From Heterohyrax brucei (taxonomy: Eukaryota; Chordata; Mammalia; Hyracoidea; Procaviidae): DNA of 64,000 bases. Below, one piece after another: positions 54,401-57,294 of this stretch. Location: positions 78,415,833 through 78,479,832 of the forward strand of contig CM053141.1 in assembly GCA_028571685.1 (NCBI GenBank), in the 5' to 3' direction. The notes under the pieces were generated by a model. That model saw only the letters and a program-made list of their open reading frames with translations, made no database searches and had not been told where the DNA came from. How positions within the stretch are numbered: the first letter of the stretch is position 1; each line of letters opens with the position of its first letter. The position numbers and the translations under genes are program-made.

Positions 54401-56847
54401 ATTAAATTGTGAGTTGCTAATTAACTCTTCATTCATATTGTCAATGGAATGAAAATCTATGTTATGTAAGGTCTCACTCTCCGGAAGCTCTTGTCTCCTT
54501 TTTTTAATTTTAGTTGTTTCTATTACTTGAGAATGAGCAACAGTGGATAGAGTCTCATTTGAATAACTTGTCTTCTGATCTTTGGCAGTGTAATTCCTTT
54601 TAATGTCTCGCTTCTCATTCACCTCTTCCAGAACACATGTATCTGTTTGATTCATTAAAGGAGTTGGTGCTCTAGGGCTATAATCCTGAGGCCTTTGGGA
54701 TAGTTTCACGTGACTAGTGAACTCTGAAGCTTCATGTGTTAAAAGTGTTCTTGTACAAGCAAGGGAAGTGTGTTCAGGACGTTCAAGTAAGTGATCAAAA
54801 GAAATTCCATATGTACATTGTTCATAATTTGCAACATGTTGTTCAGAAATGACTGTATTATCTGAATCAGAAAAAGTAATAGTTTCTTGTTGTGGAAGTA
54901 TGGTTAAGTCACCCATTTCTAACACGTTTTTCTGTGACAAATGGTGCTCAGCAGTTAAAGACTGTTGAAAATACATTTCTCCTCTATTTATTACATTATC
55001 TTCACAATGATAGTGGGTCTTGCAATCTGCAGAAACTTCTCTAGATATAACAGTCTCCTCAGAGGTACAGCAGTCACTACCACCACCATCATCAGTAACA
55101 TTTCCACTTATAATGGATGCAACAGAATTTTCCCGCTTATTAAGGCACTCATCTTTCTGACTTGAGTTACTATTTTCATGAAATTTATTAGGGCTTATGT
55201 GCTGTTTCTTGTCAGTGTGAAGGGGTTGGTCTGCAATAACAAGTGGTAATTTGATTTCTTCACGTATAGAAAGTCCTGACAAAGAAACTTCATTTTGTTC
55301 AATGGAATCTAATTGCAGGAATTGTACTTCCTGATTATCTGCTAAATCTAAGCTCTGAGTACGCATTTCTTTGGAAATGGAATAAGCCTCAATGCTGTTG
55401 CCTACATCATTTGTTGGGCTGGAAAGTTTACATGACTCTTCTGGAAGGCCATCAAGGTCTGGGAGAATATCCTGCTGATGCAGAACCAATCTGTTTCTTC
55501 TTCTGGAAGAAGTGATAGCTACTGTCTTTCTTGGACTGCAGTCTCCATCATCCACTTCAGTCTTTTTATGATGTGTGTTTCTTCTTCCTTTGTCGTTAGA
55601 GATGTCTGTGCTGGAGTCTCTGACATCACAGAGCTTGCCCTTTCTCAATCCTTTAGAGTGTATTTGGTCAAGAGTTGATTGCTTTTGCTTGGATTTACCA
55701 AATTTTATGTTTCTGGAATCTTTTTGGTAACATTCATATATGTCTTCTTTATTTATAAATAAAACCTCCTTGCATCCTTTATCGACTTTTACACATTCTT
55801 GCTTCAGTCTGTTGGAATTTTCATCATTAACAAACCAAACACAATTTTTAGAACTAAATTTTGGTTTCTGTAGATACAAAAAATATATAGTTAATTTTCA
55901 GATGTACTTCTTCACTCAGTTCATTCTAAACTATTGGCGAATCTAATATTCCACTCAATTTTATAATCTGATCTAACCACAGGTTCTGGTACAATATAGT
56001 CAACTGATATTTCAGCAAAGTGGCTTCATTATGTATACCAATATTTATTTTGTGCTGCATATTTTAATCCTTTTTTTTACCAGTATTGTACAATTATTGG
56101 TGTTAGTAAACATAATAAAAATGTTTTAATCTACTTAAGTTCTTACAGGCTTATTAGACTAATCAGATCAAAGCTTCCTTGTAGTGAAAATTTTACAGAA
56201 TGCTTGAGAAATACACTCTTCTCCCAATCATCACACAATTGGAGCTAGAACTAGGGGAATTTCTTCTTCCAGTATCTTTGAAAGACTGTCTGTAGAGCAA
56301 GAAAGAAGGGATTTAAAAACAAGAAGGGTATGCTCCCAAATTGACCTGTACAGATGTATTTTTGTGGGCTGATAAGATTAAAAACAGAACATTGCTTCCT
56401 CTCACCCACCAGAATCCTATTACCAAATCAAGATTATCTGCCCACCATGTAAAGTTTGAAGGGACAGAGTGACACTTTTGTTCGCATACTGTGCTTAGGC
56501 CAAAAGAAACTGGACATGGTCGATAGATGTTATGGCCTATGAAGAGGAGGAAAAAGGAAATGACTGCCAATACATAAGTATGCCCAGATATGCTACATTT
56601 ACTCAACTGCTTCCTGAACCAGCAGCCTAGAACACTCTGATTCTCATGTAATTATTCCAAAGTGTCTTAAAAATGAAAGTGACAACAGTATTCACGACTA
56701 ATGCTTCAATAGTCTTTCTTTTCCTTCTCATGATCTATAAAATAACCAGCAGATGCATTCCTATAAAAATGTTTACTACTAAACATAGATATACCTTGTT
56801 CTGGTGTATATCCTCTACATCTAATGAGTCGGTGCTATGCCTCTGAG
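6095..56847 (-). CDS. ANKRD31: ANKRD31, partial gene: 11 internal coding exons joined in phase
   Basis: Ankyrin repeat domain protein 31. It is known as a germline meiotic protein that binds REC114 and controls where programmed DNA breaks form, including in the pseudoautosomal region. On the minus strand the join is 56795-56847, 55867-54367, 53863-53711, 40896-40759, 39616-39474, 29160-29007, 26325-26210, 21608-21527, 17021-16925, 13700-12701 and 6235-6095. All borders are GT-AG, and every exon end phase fits the next start phase. The product is 1,192 codons with no stop. Domains by position in this partial protein: disordered about 18-517, ankyrin repeats about 579-704, coiled coil about 753-850, Ser/Thr-rich about 850-1120, RAMA from about 1124. 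I recall the human protein as near 1,870 residues, so roughly the last two thirds is here, without the extreme C-terminus. Start and stop codons lie outside the window. The identification rests on the ankyrin plus coiled-coil plus RAMA order and on recognising the RAMA sequence. No disabling change was seen. Confidence 0.9.
6760..7362 (+). mobile_element. LTR-like insertion within the RTE LINE
   Basis: Comparison with the RTE copy at 42645-43455 shows that sequence between 'cattcttctgaca' and 'tattcaatattcttcaacaac' is extra. The insert has a CT/GA-rich middle, an AATAAA signal near 7113 ('cctaataaagcccac') and a 'gtgagttttgtgtgtccaatgcaatacatta' stretch like the R-U5 part of a retroviral LTR. 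Clear TG...CA ends were not fixed, and 'tgaca' flanks both sides as a possible short target duplication. No retroviral gene is present. Confidence 0.5.
8731..9275 (+). mobile_element. fold-back mariner element, copy A
   Basis: The left part (about 8731-8900) and right part (about 9105-9275) are inverted copies of one mariner 3' end, ending in 'gacaattaag' and 'taattgtcag'. The middle holds the end of a mariner transposase on the plus strand: [14 protein letters not shown] is readable near 9060. It lies inside the RTE LINE, so it is younger than that element. It has the opposite orientation to copies B (26771) and C (37564). It has no intact transposase and is non-autonomous. Confidence 0.82.
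10641..11410 (+). mobile_element. old L1 3' end
   Basis: Typical L1 3' region order: 'gggcaatgcaaattaaaacca', 'gaggatatggaggaattggaacactcacacattgc', 'caaccatatgatctagccattccattcttaggtatttaccca' and 'aacccaaatgtccatcaggg'. It carries a G run and many changes, so it is an ancient L1M-type copy. Confidence 0.8.
11681..11870 (+). mobile_element. AfroSINE, longer variant
   Basis: tRNA-like head 'gctgggtaatacaaatggtta...ttggctgctaacctaaaggttgg', then 'gcctagcaatccacttctgaaaa' and 'ctactctgacacacatgg'-type body. A second SINE subtype in this genome; compare 34746. Confidence 0.8.
12136..12302 (+). mobile_element. AfroSINE, first of a pair
   Basis: 'tcctggtagcttagtggttaagtgct' head, 'gcagttctactgtatcctgtagga' body and 'cagcagtgggtttggggttttt' tail. 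Confidence 0.88.
12312..12470 (+). mobile_element. AfroSINE, second of a pair
   Basis: 'aggagtcccagtggcatgatgcttaagagc' head, body to 'gaattggaattacttgaggcaacaggttt'. It follows the tail of the copy before it and ends 230 bp from the large ANKRD31 exon. Confidence 0.85.
12701..13700 (-). CDS. ANKRD31: ANKRD31 large exon (1,000 bp), coiled-coil end, linker and start of RAMA domain
   Basis: Acceptor 'ctttctgtag|GGTGTCC', donor 'AAGACACAG|GTATTAC', phase 2 to 0, 333 whole codons. The first 45 or so residues continue the coiled coil ([20 protein letters not shown]). A long Ser/Thr/Gln-rich stretch without visible fold follows. The last 22 residues contain [15 protein letters not shown] and ILEFKTQ. 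I recognise this as the start of the RAMA domain (restriction enzyme adenine methylase associated), a small fold ANKRD31 is known to carry. The frame stays open past the donor for 22 codons, but those codons lack RAMA-like sequence and the next exon continues the fold. Confidence 0.94.
13701..14360. other. intronic stretch without recognisable feature
   Basis: Intron directly upstream of the 1,000-bp exon. Apart from the acceptor tract nothing could be named. Confidence 0.45.
14364..14498 (-). mobile_element. AfroSINE, antisense
   Basis: 'aaaaccaaaacacaaactcactg' start, 'gtttccaaggagcaactggcagattcaaactgctaaccttctggttagca' end. Confidence 0.85.
14692..14888 (-). mobile_element. AfroSINE, antisense, longer variant
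   Basis: 'gattccaactcatagtgtccctatagga', 'ctgtagatctttatgaaagcagactgc', ending with the complement of the tRNA-like head 'ctgctatgccacaggga'. Confidence 0.85.
14973..15440 (+). mobile_element. 5'-truncated L1 (last about 420 bp plus tail) with 17-bp target site duplication
   Basis: It matches 50758-51165 of the L1 further right ('gggtgcatcatgagatctccactaaa' through 'aatgtacattttcattcagttatgttaaat'). The 17-bp sequence aaaagcttctatattaa lies at 14956-14972 and at 15441-15457, a perfect target site duplication. The poly-A tail has grown into an AT/CA/AT microsatellite. Confidence 0.92.
15381..15440. repeat. compound microsatellite (A)n(TA)n(CA)n(TA)n
   Basis: Short A run, then TA, then CACACA, then TA repeats, sitting exactly at the 3' tail of the L1 insertion and ending at its target site copy. 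Confidence 0.95.
15688..15882 (+). mobile_element. AfroSINE, longer variant
   Basis: 'ggtgctctagtggcacaacagttaaa' head, 'gcagactgcttccataaggattacagcctt' middle, 'gggttgctatgattcaactc' end and a T/G-rich tail. Confidence 0.87.
15883..16640. other. intronic stretch without recognisable feature
   Basis: A-rich intronic sequence. No frame, exon or repeat family could be named. Confidence 0.4.
16645..16762 (+). mobile_element. AfroSINE, 3' part
   Basis: Starts within the 'cctgctcctgtaaagattacagc' middle block and runs to 'gggttgctatgagtcagaagcggctcagtggca'. The tRNA head is absent. It ends about 160 bp from an ANKRD31 exon. Confidence 0.85.
16925..17021 (-). CDS. ANKRD31: ANKRD31 exon (97 bp), coiled coil
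   Basis: Acceptor 'catgtttctag|AACAAT', donor 'AATACAG|GTGAGT', phase 1 to 2. It encodes [18 protein letters not shown] followed by [15 protein letters not shown], a strongly helical, charged stretch with regular hydrophobic spacing. The helix runs on into the next exon ([17 protein letters not shown]). A self-association or partner-binding role is inference. Confidence 0.9.
17212..17350 (+). mobile_element. MIR-type SINE fragment
   Basis: 'ctttgtgaacctggacaaatcacgtggctct' and 'cttttctgtgaaatgaaggtagta' follow the MIR core order. Confidence 0.55.
17351..18435. other. intronic stretch without recognisable feature
   Basis: AT-rich intron. Only a short TG run near 17528 is notable. Confidence 0.4.
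18440..18810 (-). mobile_element. short non-autonomous RTE element (5' end joined to 3' end), antisense
   Basis: Read on the minus strand, the first part matches the 5' end of the RTE at 10640-10400 ('tgtgtgttgc', 'gccagtgaaaac', 'ctggaagt...ggatggaagacactcaaaa'). The last part matches the RTE 3' end ('cagtgtttcattctgttgtacatggggtagccatga'). The coding centre is absent. The same design recurs at 20545 and 28050. Confidence 0.75.
18913..19065 (-). mobile_element. AfroSINE, antisense
   Basis: 'aaaccactgttgttaagtcaattcccactcatagggaccatatagg', 'ccaaagagtttctaaggagtgcctggcagatttgaac' and 'ttttggttagcacttaactaccatgc'. Confidence 0.88.
19066..19785. other. intronic stretch without recognisable feature
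   Basis: Contains a short (AAAC)n run near 19640. Several small frames are present, but none has an acceptor and donor that fit ANKRD31. Confidence 0.4.
19790..20523. mobile_element. L1 3' UTR fragment with inverted 5' part
   Basis: About 19790-20440 is the reverse complement of L1 positions 50935-50255. Examples are 'caccaagtccaatccattgc' and 'caccaatgtggggcgcag'. About 20474-20523 is in the forward direction and matches 50953-51003 ('aggatgttgtcctgctgacct'). The two blocks are neighbours in the parent L1, so this looks like the inversion produced by twin priming. The final 160 bp and the tail are missing. An RTE-derived element follows at once. Confidence 0.8.
20535..20800 (+). mobile_element. 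short non-autonomous RTE element, sense
   Basis: 'gccaatgaaaacttaagagattacaacagaatattgtgtgatacggtgcttgagga' matches the RTE 5' region. 'gaaaatggcacaggacctggcaacatttcactctggtgtaca' matches its 3' region, with a 'cagcaacaacat' tail. No coding part lies in between. Confidence 0.75.
20801..21526. other. intronic stretch without recognisable feature
   Basis: Intron downstream of the 82-bp exon. Nothing could be named. Confidence 0.4.
21527..21608 (-). CDS. ANKRD31: ANKRD31 exon (82 bp), start of coiled coil
   Basis: Acceptor 'gatagcatcag|ACCATC', donor 'GATGCAG|GTAAAT', phase 0 to 1. It encodes [20 protein letters not shown] and IRTTEDA. The heptad-like I, L and L spacing with charged residues continues into the next exon as EQYIEKML, suggesting one helix across the junction. 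Confidence 0.85.
21898..22085 (-). mobile_element. AfroSINE, antisense, longer variant
   Basis: 'caattctgactcatagcaaaccccataggacagagcagga', 'cgtttccaaggctctaatcttta' and 'ttttcaattagcacttcattactgta'. Confidence 0.82.
22500..22662 (-). mobile_element. AfroSINE, antisense
   Basis: A-run, then 'gttgactccaatccacagggactctataggacataacagaactgccccatag', ending 'ttggttagcagccaaacttaaacactacgccatcaggg'. Full length. Confidence 0.9.
22663..23160. other. intronic stretch without recognisable feature
   Basis: Nothing could be named in this interval. Confidence 0.35.
23165..23340 (+). mobile_element. MIR SINE
   Basis: 'gctctggaatcagactgcctggatgtgaattctaactct' and 'cttaggacagtgctagcacaaagaaaaagctcaataaatactg' are the MIR core and 3' end in order. 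Confidence 0.85.
23983..24001 (+). repeat. poly-A run
   Basis: About 19 consecutive A. The sequence before it is not recognised, so its source element is unknown. Confidence 0.9.
24140..24400 (+). mobile_element. MIR SINE, nearly complete
   Basis: 'cagtacagtggttaagagcagagctctggaacgaggttgcctggc' head, 'gattatgtcacttaactgct' core and 'gttcagtaaataccagcaattattattatt' end. Confidence 0.88.
24828..24922 (-). mobile_element. AfroSINE, antisense, truncated
   Basis: 'ccaaacccactgctgtcaagctgattcc', 'ccctacaggacagggtagaactgccccacagtttcca'. Confidence 0.85.
25141..25274. repeat. tandem repeat, about 48-bp unit, nearly 3 copies
   Basis: Units start at 25141, 25188 and 25236, each beginning 'tactaa.aatggattaa' and ending 'tctaaa'. 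The third is shorter. Units differ by a few bases and one inserted base. Confidence 0.9.
25275..26209. other. intronic stretch without recognisable feature
   Basis: Contains a short A run near 26115 and the phrase 'atgcagcgagtac' twice (26082 and 26126), separated by the A run, as after a small tail-like insertion. Otherwise nothing could be named. Confidence 0.4.
26210..26325 (-). CDS. ANKRD31: ANKRD31 exon (116 bp), basic linker with two cysteines
   Basis: Acceptor 'ttttttaaag|TAAGAAG', a less usual AAAG end but with a long T run before it. Donor 'CTTATG|GTAAGT' is a strong match to consensus. Phase 1 to 0. It encodes [20 protein letters not shown] and then [16 protein letters not shown]. 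The basic patch RSKRLKK could be a nuclear localisation signal, which is inference. The CxCxxC arrangement is noted, but four metal ligands are not visible here. Confidence 0.88.
26490..26715 (-). mobile_element. MIR SINE, antisense
   Basis: 'cttacttaatcttcacacgaaccctttgaggtaggtag', 'aacagaggcttagagaggttcaggaagttgtctgg' and 'catgcacttaatcactatgact' are the complement of MIR in order. Confidence 0.85.
26771..27330 (-). mobile_element. fold-back mariner element, copy B
   Basis: The left arm (about 26771-26940) and right arm (about 27160-27330) are inverted copies of one mariner 3' end, sharing 'cttcccaaggggagtac' and its complement. The loop carries the antisense C-terminal part of a mariner transposase and, near 27117, a further terminal-repeat-like 'acaattaagtttgtgaac'. 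Same orientation and structure as copy C at 37564. No intact transposase. Confidence 0.85.
27331..28049. other. intronic stretch without recognisable feature
   Basis: Nothing could be named. Confidence 0.35.
28050..28380 (-). mobile_element. short non-autonomous RTE element, antisense
   Basis: 'ttgttggttgccagtgagttggcctttgactcatggagacctcatacacaatgga' is the complement of an RTE-type 3' end. The rest ('ggaatctctgctgaaacttgttcagcatcagagcaacatgcaag') matches the RTE 5' end complement. The coding part is absent. Confidence 0.65.
28381..29006. other. intronic stretch without recognisable feature
   Basis: AT-rich intron just downstream of an ANKRD31 exon. Nothing could be named. Confidence 0.35.
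29007..29160 (-). CDS. ANKRD31: ANKRD31 exon (154 bp), end of ankyrin cluster
   Basis: Acceptor 'tatcttctag|ACAGCC', donor 'AATATTG|GTATGT'. It starts in phase 0 and leaves in phase 1. It encodes [16 protein letters not shown], the second helix and loop of the third repeat, then [21 protein letters not shown], a divergent fourth repeat. A polar tail of about 13 residues follows. Confidence 0.93.
29258..29340 (+). mobile_element. very short L1 3' end
   Basis: 'ggaagctgcatatagatgggcatgcaaatttatacaggaatgtacattttcactcagtcatattaaat' equals the last 70 bp of the L1 3' UTR, followed by an A-rich tail. It lies about 100 bp upstream of an ANKRD31 exon, in the antisense direction to the gene. Confidence 0.85.
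29341..30385. other. intronic stretch without recognisable feature
   Basis: 'acttaataagtaaaa' occurs twice around an A run near 30250. Otherwise nothing could be named. Confidence 0.35.
30386..30452 (-). mobile_element. AfroSINE fragment, antisense
   Basis: 'aaaacctgtcgccatcaagttgattc...agtgacccaacaggacggagc'. Only the 3' third remains. Confidence 0.75.
31176..31352 (+). mobile_element. AfroSINE
   Basis: Complete: 'aaaaccctgatggcttagtggttaagtgcc' head, 'gctaaccaaaaggtaggcagtt', 'tcctatggggttgctgtgagtcagaatccactcgatggcaatgggtttggttt'. Close to consensus. Confidence 0.93.
32443..32600 (-). mobile_element. AfroSINE, antisense
   Basis: A run, 'catgctgtcaagttgattctgactcacagtgaccctatggga' through 'ggttaacagccaggctcttaactaccacaccaccagggctcc'. 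Complete copy. Confidence 0.92.
32872..32925 (-). mobile_element. AfroSINE tail fragment, antisense
   Basis: 'gccaagccaagccaagcgctatcgagttggagctgactcatggtga': the 3' end and tail of the SINE only. Confidence 0.75.
33483..33641 (-). mobile_element. AfroSINE, antisense
   Basis: 'aaaaccactgccatcaagtccggtccaactcatagtgacc' through 'gattagcagatgtagcacttaacccgctataccactagggtttcc'. Complete. Confidence 0.92.
34447..34492 (-). mobile_element. AfroSINE tail fragment, antisense
   Basis: 'gccaagccaaagccaagtgctgtcgagtgggaccctatctctcg', the 3' end only. Confidence 0.7.
34746..34945 (+). mobile_element. AfroSINE, longer variant
   Basis: 'tccctggttggtgtaaatggtta' head, 'ggtgatatctgcaaaaggtcagagccttgaaaaccctatgga' middle and 'gaattggaatcgacttgatagcaac' end. 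Confidence 0.87.
35173..35340 (+). mobile_element. AfroSINE
   Basis: 'taaaccctggtagcatagtgggttaagtgctacatctgct', 'tctaggatcactatgagtcagacaagacttgatggcagtgggttt'. Confidence 0.9.
35669..35905 (+). mobile_element. AfroSINE 3' fragment followed by a complete AfroSINE
   Basis: A 3' end ('ccctatgagtcagacctgacttgacagcagtggg' and a T run) at 35669-35720 is followed by a full copy starting 'cagaaaccttggtggtatagtggtta' at 35729 and ending 'gaaactgactcaacagtgatgagtttggg'. Same direction. Confidence 0.87.
36365..37055 (-). mobile_element. second antisense L1 3' end, nested in older L1
   Basis: It carries 'ttaagttgtaattcacatgttataaaattccacccctc', 'atggatttgcttattctgggtact' and 'tttgtgtgaatatatgtctccaattctc', the 3' UTR of an old L1. 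On both sides lies L1 ORF1/5' text, which would be continuous without this block. Confidence 0.65.
37388..37552 (+). mobile_element. AfroSINE
   Basis: 'aaaatctggtggcatagtgactaagtgctacagctgctagcc' through 'ctatagggtcgctatgaatcagaattgactcgaaggcagtgag'. Complete. It lies directly before mariner copy C. Confidence 0.92.
37564..38128 (-). mobile_element. fold-back mariner element, copy C, with TA target duplication
   Basis: Starts 'caaggactgccaattaagtttgcaaact' and ends 'agtttgcggacttaattggcagactttg', flanked by TA at 37562-37563 and 38129-38130, the mariner target. The arms are inverted copies of one mariner 3' end (landmark 'cccttgggaa' and its complement). The loop holds the antisense C-terminal part of a transposase, including an antisense YSPDLA-like motif near 37850 that marks the region of the last catalytic Asp. 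An extra terminal-repeat-like 'acaattaagtttctgaac' lies near 37920. 565 bp, non-autonomous. Confidence 0.88.
38440..38800. mobile_element. old interspersed repeat, family not assigned
   Basis: 'tattagtctgctacagctatgcagcaaatttccacaaacatagtagcttaatgcaacacaaatttatcacctcacagttct' is a text found widely in mammalian genomes. A second copy is at 52950-53215. I cannot name the family with certainty. Confidence 0.5.
39086..39235 (+). mobile_element. AfroSINE, longer variant, partial
   Basis: 'aggaggcttagcagcacagtggttaagtgc' head and 'gtagcctacttctgtaaagatttagatttatagcc' middle. The 3' part is missing. It ends about 240 bp from the ankyrin exon. Confidence 0.83.
39474..39616 (-). CDS. ANKRD31: ANKRD31 exon (143 bp), second and part of third ankyrin repeat
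   Basis: Acceptor 'gcttttttcag|GTTGG', donor 'ATGAAG|GTACAT'. It enters in phase 1 and leaves in phase 0. It encodes a canonical repeat, [13 protein letters not shown] then [16 protein letters not shown], and the start of a weaker third repeat, [16 protein letters not shown]. In that repeat the TPLH position has become LPLP. Confidence 0.95.
39800..40055 (+). mobile_element. older L1 3' end
   Basis: 'gtactttatggttctatgcatttacaagaggctgtcttactgg', 'gaggatacgacaagtac' and 'atcataataatgaaaaaa' follow the L1 3' UTR at 50940-51165 with many differences. Probably a relative of that L1 subfamily. Confidence 0.7.
40060..40758. other. intronic stretch without recognisable feature
   Basis: Short intron part between two ankyrin exons. 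Nothing could be named. Confidence 0.4.
40759..40896 (-). CDS. ANKRD31: ANKRD31 exon (138 bp), first ankyrin repeat of the cluster
   Basis: Acceptor 'cacttacag|AAATG', donor 'AATACAG|GTTTGA', phase 1 to phase 1. The encoded repeat shows the ankyrin pattern: [15 protein letters not shown] then [17 protein letters not shown]. The usual TPLH helix start is RLHV here. The repeat continues directly into the next exon, whose first residues are GWTPLHEA, so the exon border falls at the turn between repeats, as is common in ankyrin genes. Confidence 0.95.
41477..41640 (-). mobile_element. AfroSINE, antisense
   Basis: 'ttaaacccaaacccactgctgtcgagtctattctgacccatagagaccctata' through 'ttggttaacagatgtagcacttcaccactacatccccagggtttcc'. 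Complete. Confidence 0.92.
41650..41800. mobile_element. MER5-like hAT MITE fragment
   Basis: 'ccagtagtcctcaacatctg', 'tatcgttgttacctgtgaaacttgtcaaaagtgcaaattctc' follow the MER5-type order. Old and weak. Confidence 0.45.
41860..42270 (+). mobile_element. MLT1-like LTR (MaLR/ERVL type)
   Basis: 'ccaacaaccacatacgcttgggagtgaac', 'gattgcagcacatgaaaaatcctgagcagaagacccagctaagcc' and 'cctacagaaagtgtgaggtaataaatatgttttaggctgctatgtg' follow the 3' half of MLT1-type LTRs, with their AATAAA signal. Only an LTR is visible and no retroviral gene. Confidence 0.6.
42616..42645 (+). repeat. (CA)n microsatellite
   Basis: About 15 CA units, with CG at both ends, placed directly at the 3' tail of the antisense RTE fragment that begins at 42645. 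Confidence 0.95.
42645..43455 (-). mobile_element. RTE (BovB-like) LINE, 3' part, antisense
   Basis: It matches 6430-6755 and then 7362-7850 without the LTR-like insert ('tccatggtatatacaatacccttcaccaacaccataattcaaaggcatca'). It covers the 3' end and the C-terminal half of the reverse transcriptase gene, heavily mutated. Confidence 0.85.
43456..43790. other. probable old repeat, family not assigned
   Basis: 'cagcctctacaacaacgtgatccacttctttgagataaatccttctctgtctctccctctctcc...ttctctagaggacacagcctaagata' has the look of the end of an old dispersed repeat with a pyrimidine stretch. No family could be assigned. Confidence 0.35.
45019..45963 (+). pseudogene. L1 ORF1 (RNA-binding chaperone), broken
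   Basis: ORF1p coats L1 RNA as a trimer and acts as a nucleic acid chaperone. A first ATG at 45019 reads about 44 codons to a stop. Another frame (45074-45466) carries the coiled-coil part, with [20 protein letters not shown] and [15 protein letters not shown]. After a stop at 45466, a third segment (45553-45963) carries the RRM/C-terminal part, with [36 protein letters not shown] and [18 protein letters not shown]. At least two frame changes and a stop break it, so it cannot make a full protein. Confidence 0.9.
46365..49517 (+). pseudogene. L1 ORF2 (endonuclease and reverse transcriptase), broken
   Basis: ORF2p nicks target DNA and copies L1 RNA at the nick. The endonuclease part is readable at 46462-46842 ([36 protein letters not shown]). 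Reverse transcriptase lies at 47602-48784, with [34 protein letters not shown] and [11 protein letters not shown]. The catalytic box LFADDMI near 48465 is intact but lies across a frame change. The C-terminal part (48861-49517) includes [15 protein letters not shown]. Stops and frameshifts at about 46842, 47415, 48165, 48471 and 48784 break the frame. Inactive. Confidence 0.92.
49518..51177 (+). other. L1 3' UTR, long, with purine-rich end
   Basis: The first 700 bp resemble the common L1 3' region ('aacaatgttggcc', 'tttggagaagtgggaac', 'gaatgtttactgcagcatagtcc'). The following 950 bp appear particular to this L1 lineage. They include a G-rich purine stretch near 50990-51070 ('ggcggggagtgggtggagaggaggg') and the end 'aatgtacattttcactcaataataataaaaaaa'. 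Confidence 0.85.
51317..51476 (-). mobile_element. AfroSINE, antisense
   Basis: 'aagtaaaacccactgctattgagtgaattctgattcacagtgaccctatagga' through 'ctagttagcagacatagcccttaaccactatgctaccagtg'. Complete. Confidence 0.92.
51845..52936 (-). mobile_element. AfroSINE, antisense, split by an RTE insertion
   Basis: The 3' half lies at 51845-51965 ('ccactgagtcaattctaattcatagtaacc' ... 'ctaggctgtaatctttac'). The 5' half resumes at about 52815-52936 ('tctctacacaagtggactgctaggcc' ... 'tttcagttagtaacggcacttttaacactgcactgacagga'). The two parts fit one longer-type SINE interrupted at its 'taatctctac' block. Confidence 0.83.
51970..52812 (+). mobile_element. RTE (BovB-like) LINE, 3' part, sense, inside an AfroSINE
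   Basis: It encodes decayed C-terminal RTE polyprotein on the plus strand. 'aatctatgctatgcagatgagaaaacctcatttgctgagagtgaagaggac' corresponds to the YADD region, and 'gaggaatcaaccctggagaaggacata' to the C-terminal end. Its tail is 'cagcacttaactacaacag'. About 850 bp, 5' truncated. 'tctttacaa' and 'tctctacacaa' on the two sides may be a diverged target site duplication. Confidence 0.85.
52950..53215. mobile_element. old interspersed repeat, family not assigned (second copy)
   Basis: 'gtattagtttatggcagctgtcataacaaattatcacaaactaagtgaagtaaaacaa' parallels 38445-38530, and 'attccttggcttccttggttggtagctacatcgctccaatctctgcctctgtcttcacatc' continues the same widespread text. Confidence 0.5.
53216..53710. 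other. intronic stretch without recognisable feature
   Basis: Nothing could be named before the donor site of the 153-bp exon. Confidence 0.35.
53711..53863 (-). CDS. ANKRD31: ANKRD31 exon (153 bp), linker before ankyrin repeats
   Basis: A run of T ending in CAG (minus strand) forms a strong acceptor. The donor is 'CCAAG|GTTTGT'. The exon enters and leaves in phase 1. It starts [20 protein letters not shown] and contains [19 protein letters not shown]. It is acidic at first, then polar, with no recognised fold. The next exon lies 12.8 kb away, across a complete L1. Confidence 0.9.
53864..54366. other. short intron without recognisable feature
   Basis: Intron between the 1,501-bp and 153-bp exons. 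It holds a long T tract (minus strand) at the acceptor and no repeat that I can name. Confidence 0.5.
54367..55867 (-). CDS. ANKRD31: ANKRD31 large exon (1,501 bp), disordered central region
   Basis: This exon is open for its whole length (500 codons plus one base). The acceptor is 'tatctacag|AAACC' and the donor 'AAACCAG|GTATTG'. It begins [12 protein letters not shown]. The sequence is rich in Ser, Asp, Glu, Asn, Gln and Lys, with basic stretches such as SSRRRNR and KIKKRRQE. It shows no repeat or fold that I recognise, so it is probably intrinsically disordered. It sits before the ankyrin cluster, where ANKRD31 has a long region of low conservation. A single open frame of this length in a 39% GC intron-rich region strongly supports real coding sequence. 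Confidence 0.92.
55868..56794. other. short intron without recognisable feature
   Basis: Intron between the 53-bp and 1,501-bp exons. Nothing could be named. Confidence 0.45.
56795..56847 (-). CDS. ANKRD31: ANKRD31 exon (53 bp), upstream of the large exon
   Basis: On the minus strand, a pyrimidine-rich 'tttgtttacag' acceptor precedes the exon and 'AAG|GTATAT' is the donor. Only one frame is open. It starts after two bases that finish an earlier codon and reads [17 protein letters not shown], ending on a whole codon. That matches the phase-0 start of the next exon at 55867. The exon is short and has no domain, so it rests on splice sites and phase alone and is less certain than the others. 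Confidence 0.7.
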
Positions 56848-57294
56848 CTGTAAACAAACAGAAAAATAAAACATCCCCCTATGGTCAGACTTTTGATTTG
56901 TAAAACCCACACACTGTCATGAAAAAGCAATCAGAATGAATGAAATGATGCAAATATTTTATATTAAAATTGACACATTTAATATTCCTATAATTTATGA
57001 TATCCATAGTTGTCAAAAACTAAATACTATCCAGAAAGAGCTGAAAATACTTAGGAAAATAAGTGAAACAGATTCTATAAAATGATAAGTAACACTAAAT
57101 GTGGGTAATGAAATGAGTATTTTTTTTATTTCCCCACAGATATACCCACTTAAGCTGATTCATTATACAGCTATATGCATATAAGCTGAAAAAATCTTCC
57201 ATAACTATTGGATAATTATTTACTAATACATATAAGCTATGTGCACATAAGCCAAAAAAAACCTTCCATAATTATTGGATAATTATTTACTAAT

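Noticed and set aside
54965..55165. Plus-strand frames opposite the 1,501-bp exon
   Set aside because: They are shadows of the real minus-strand coding sequence.
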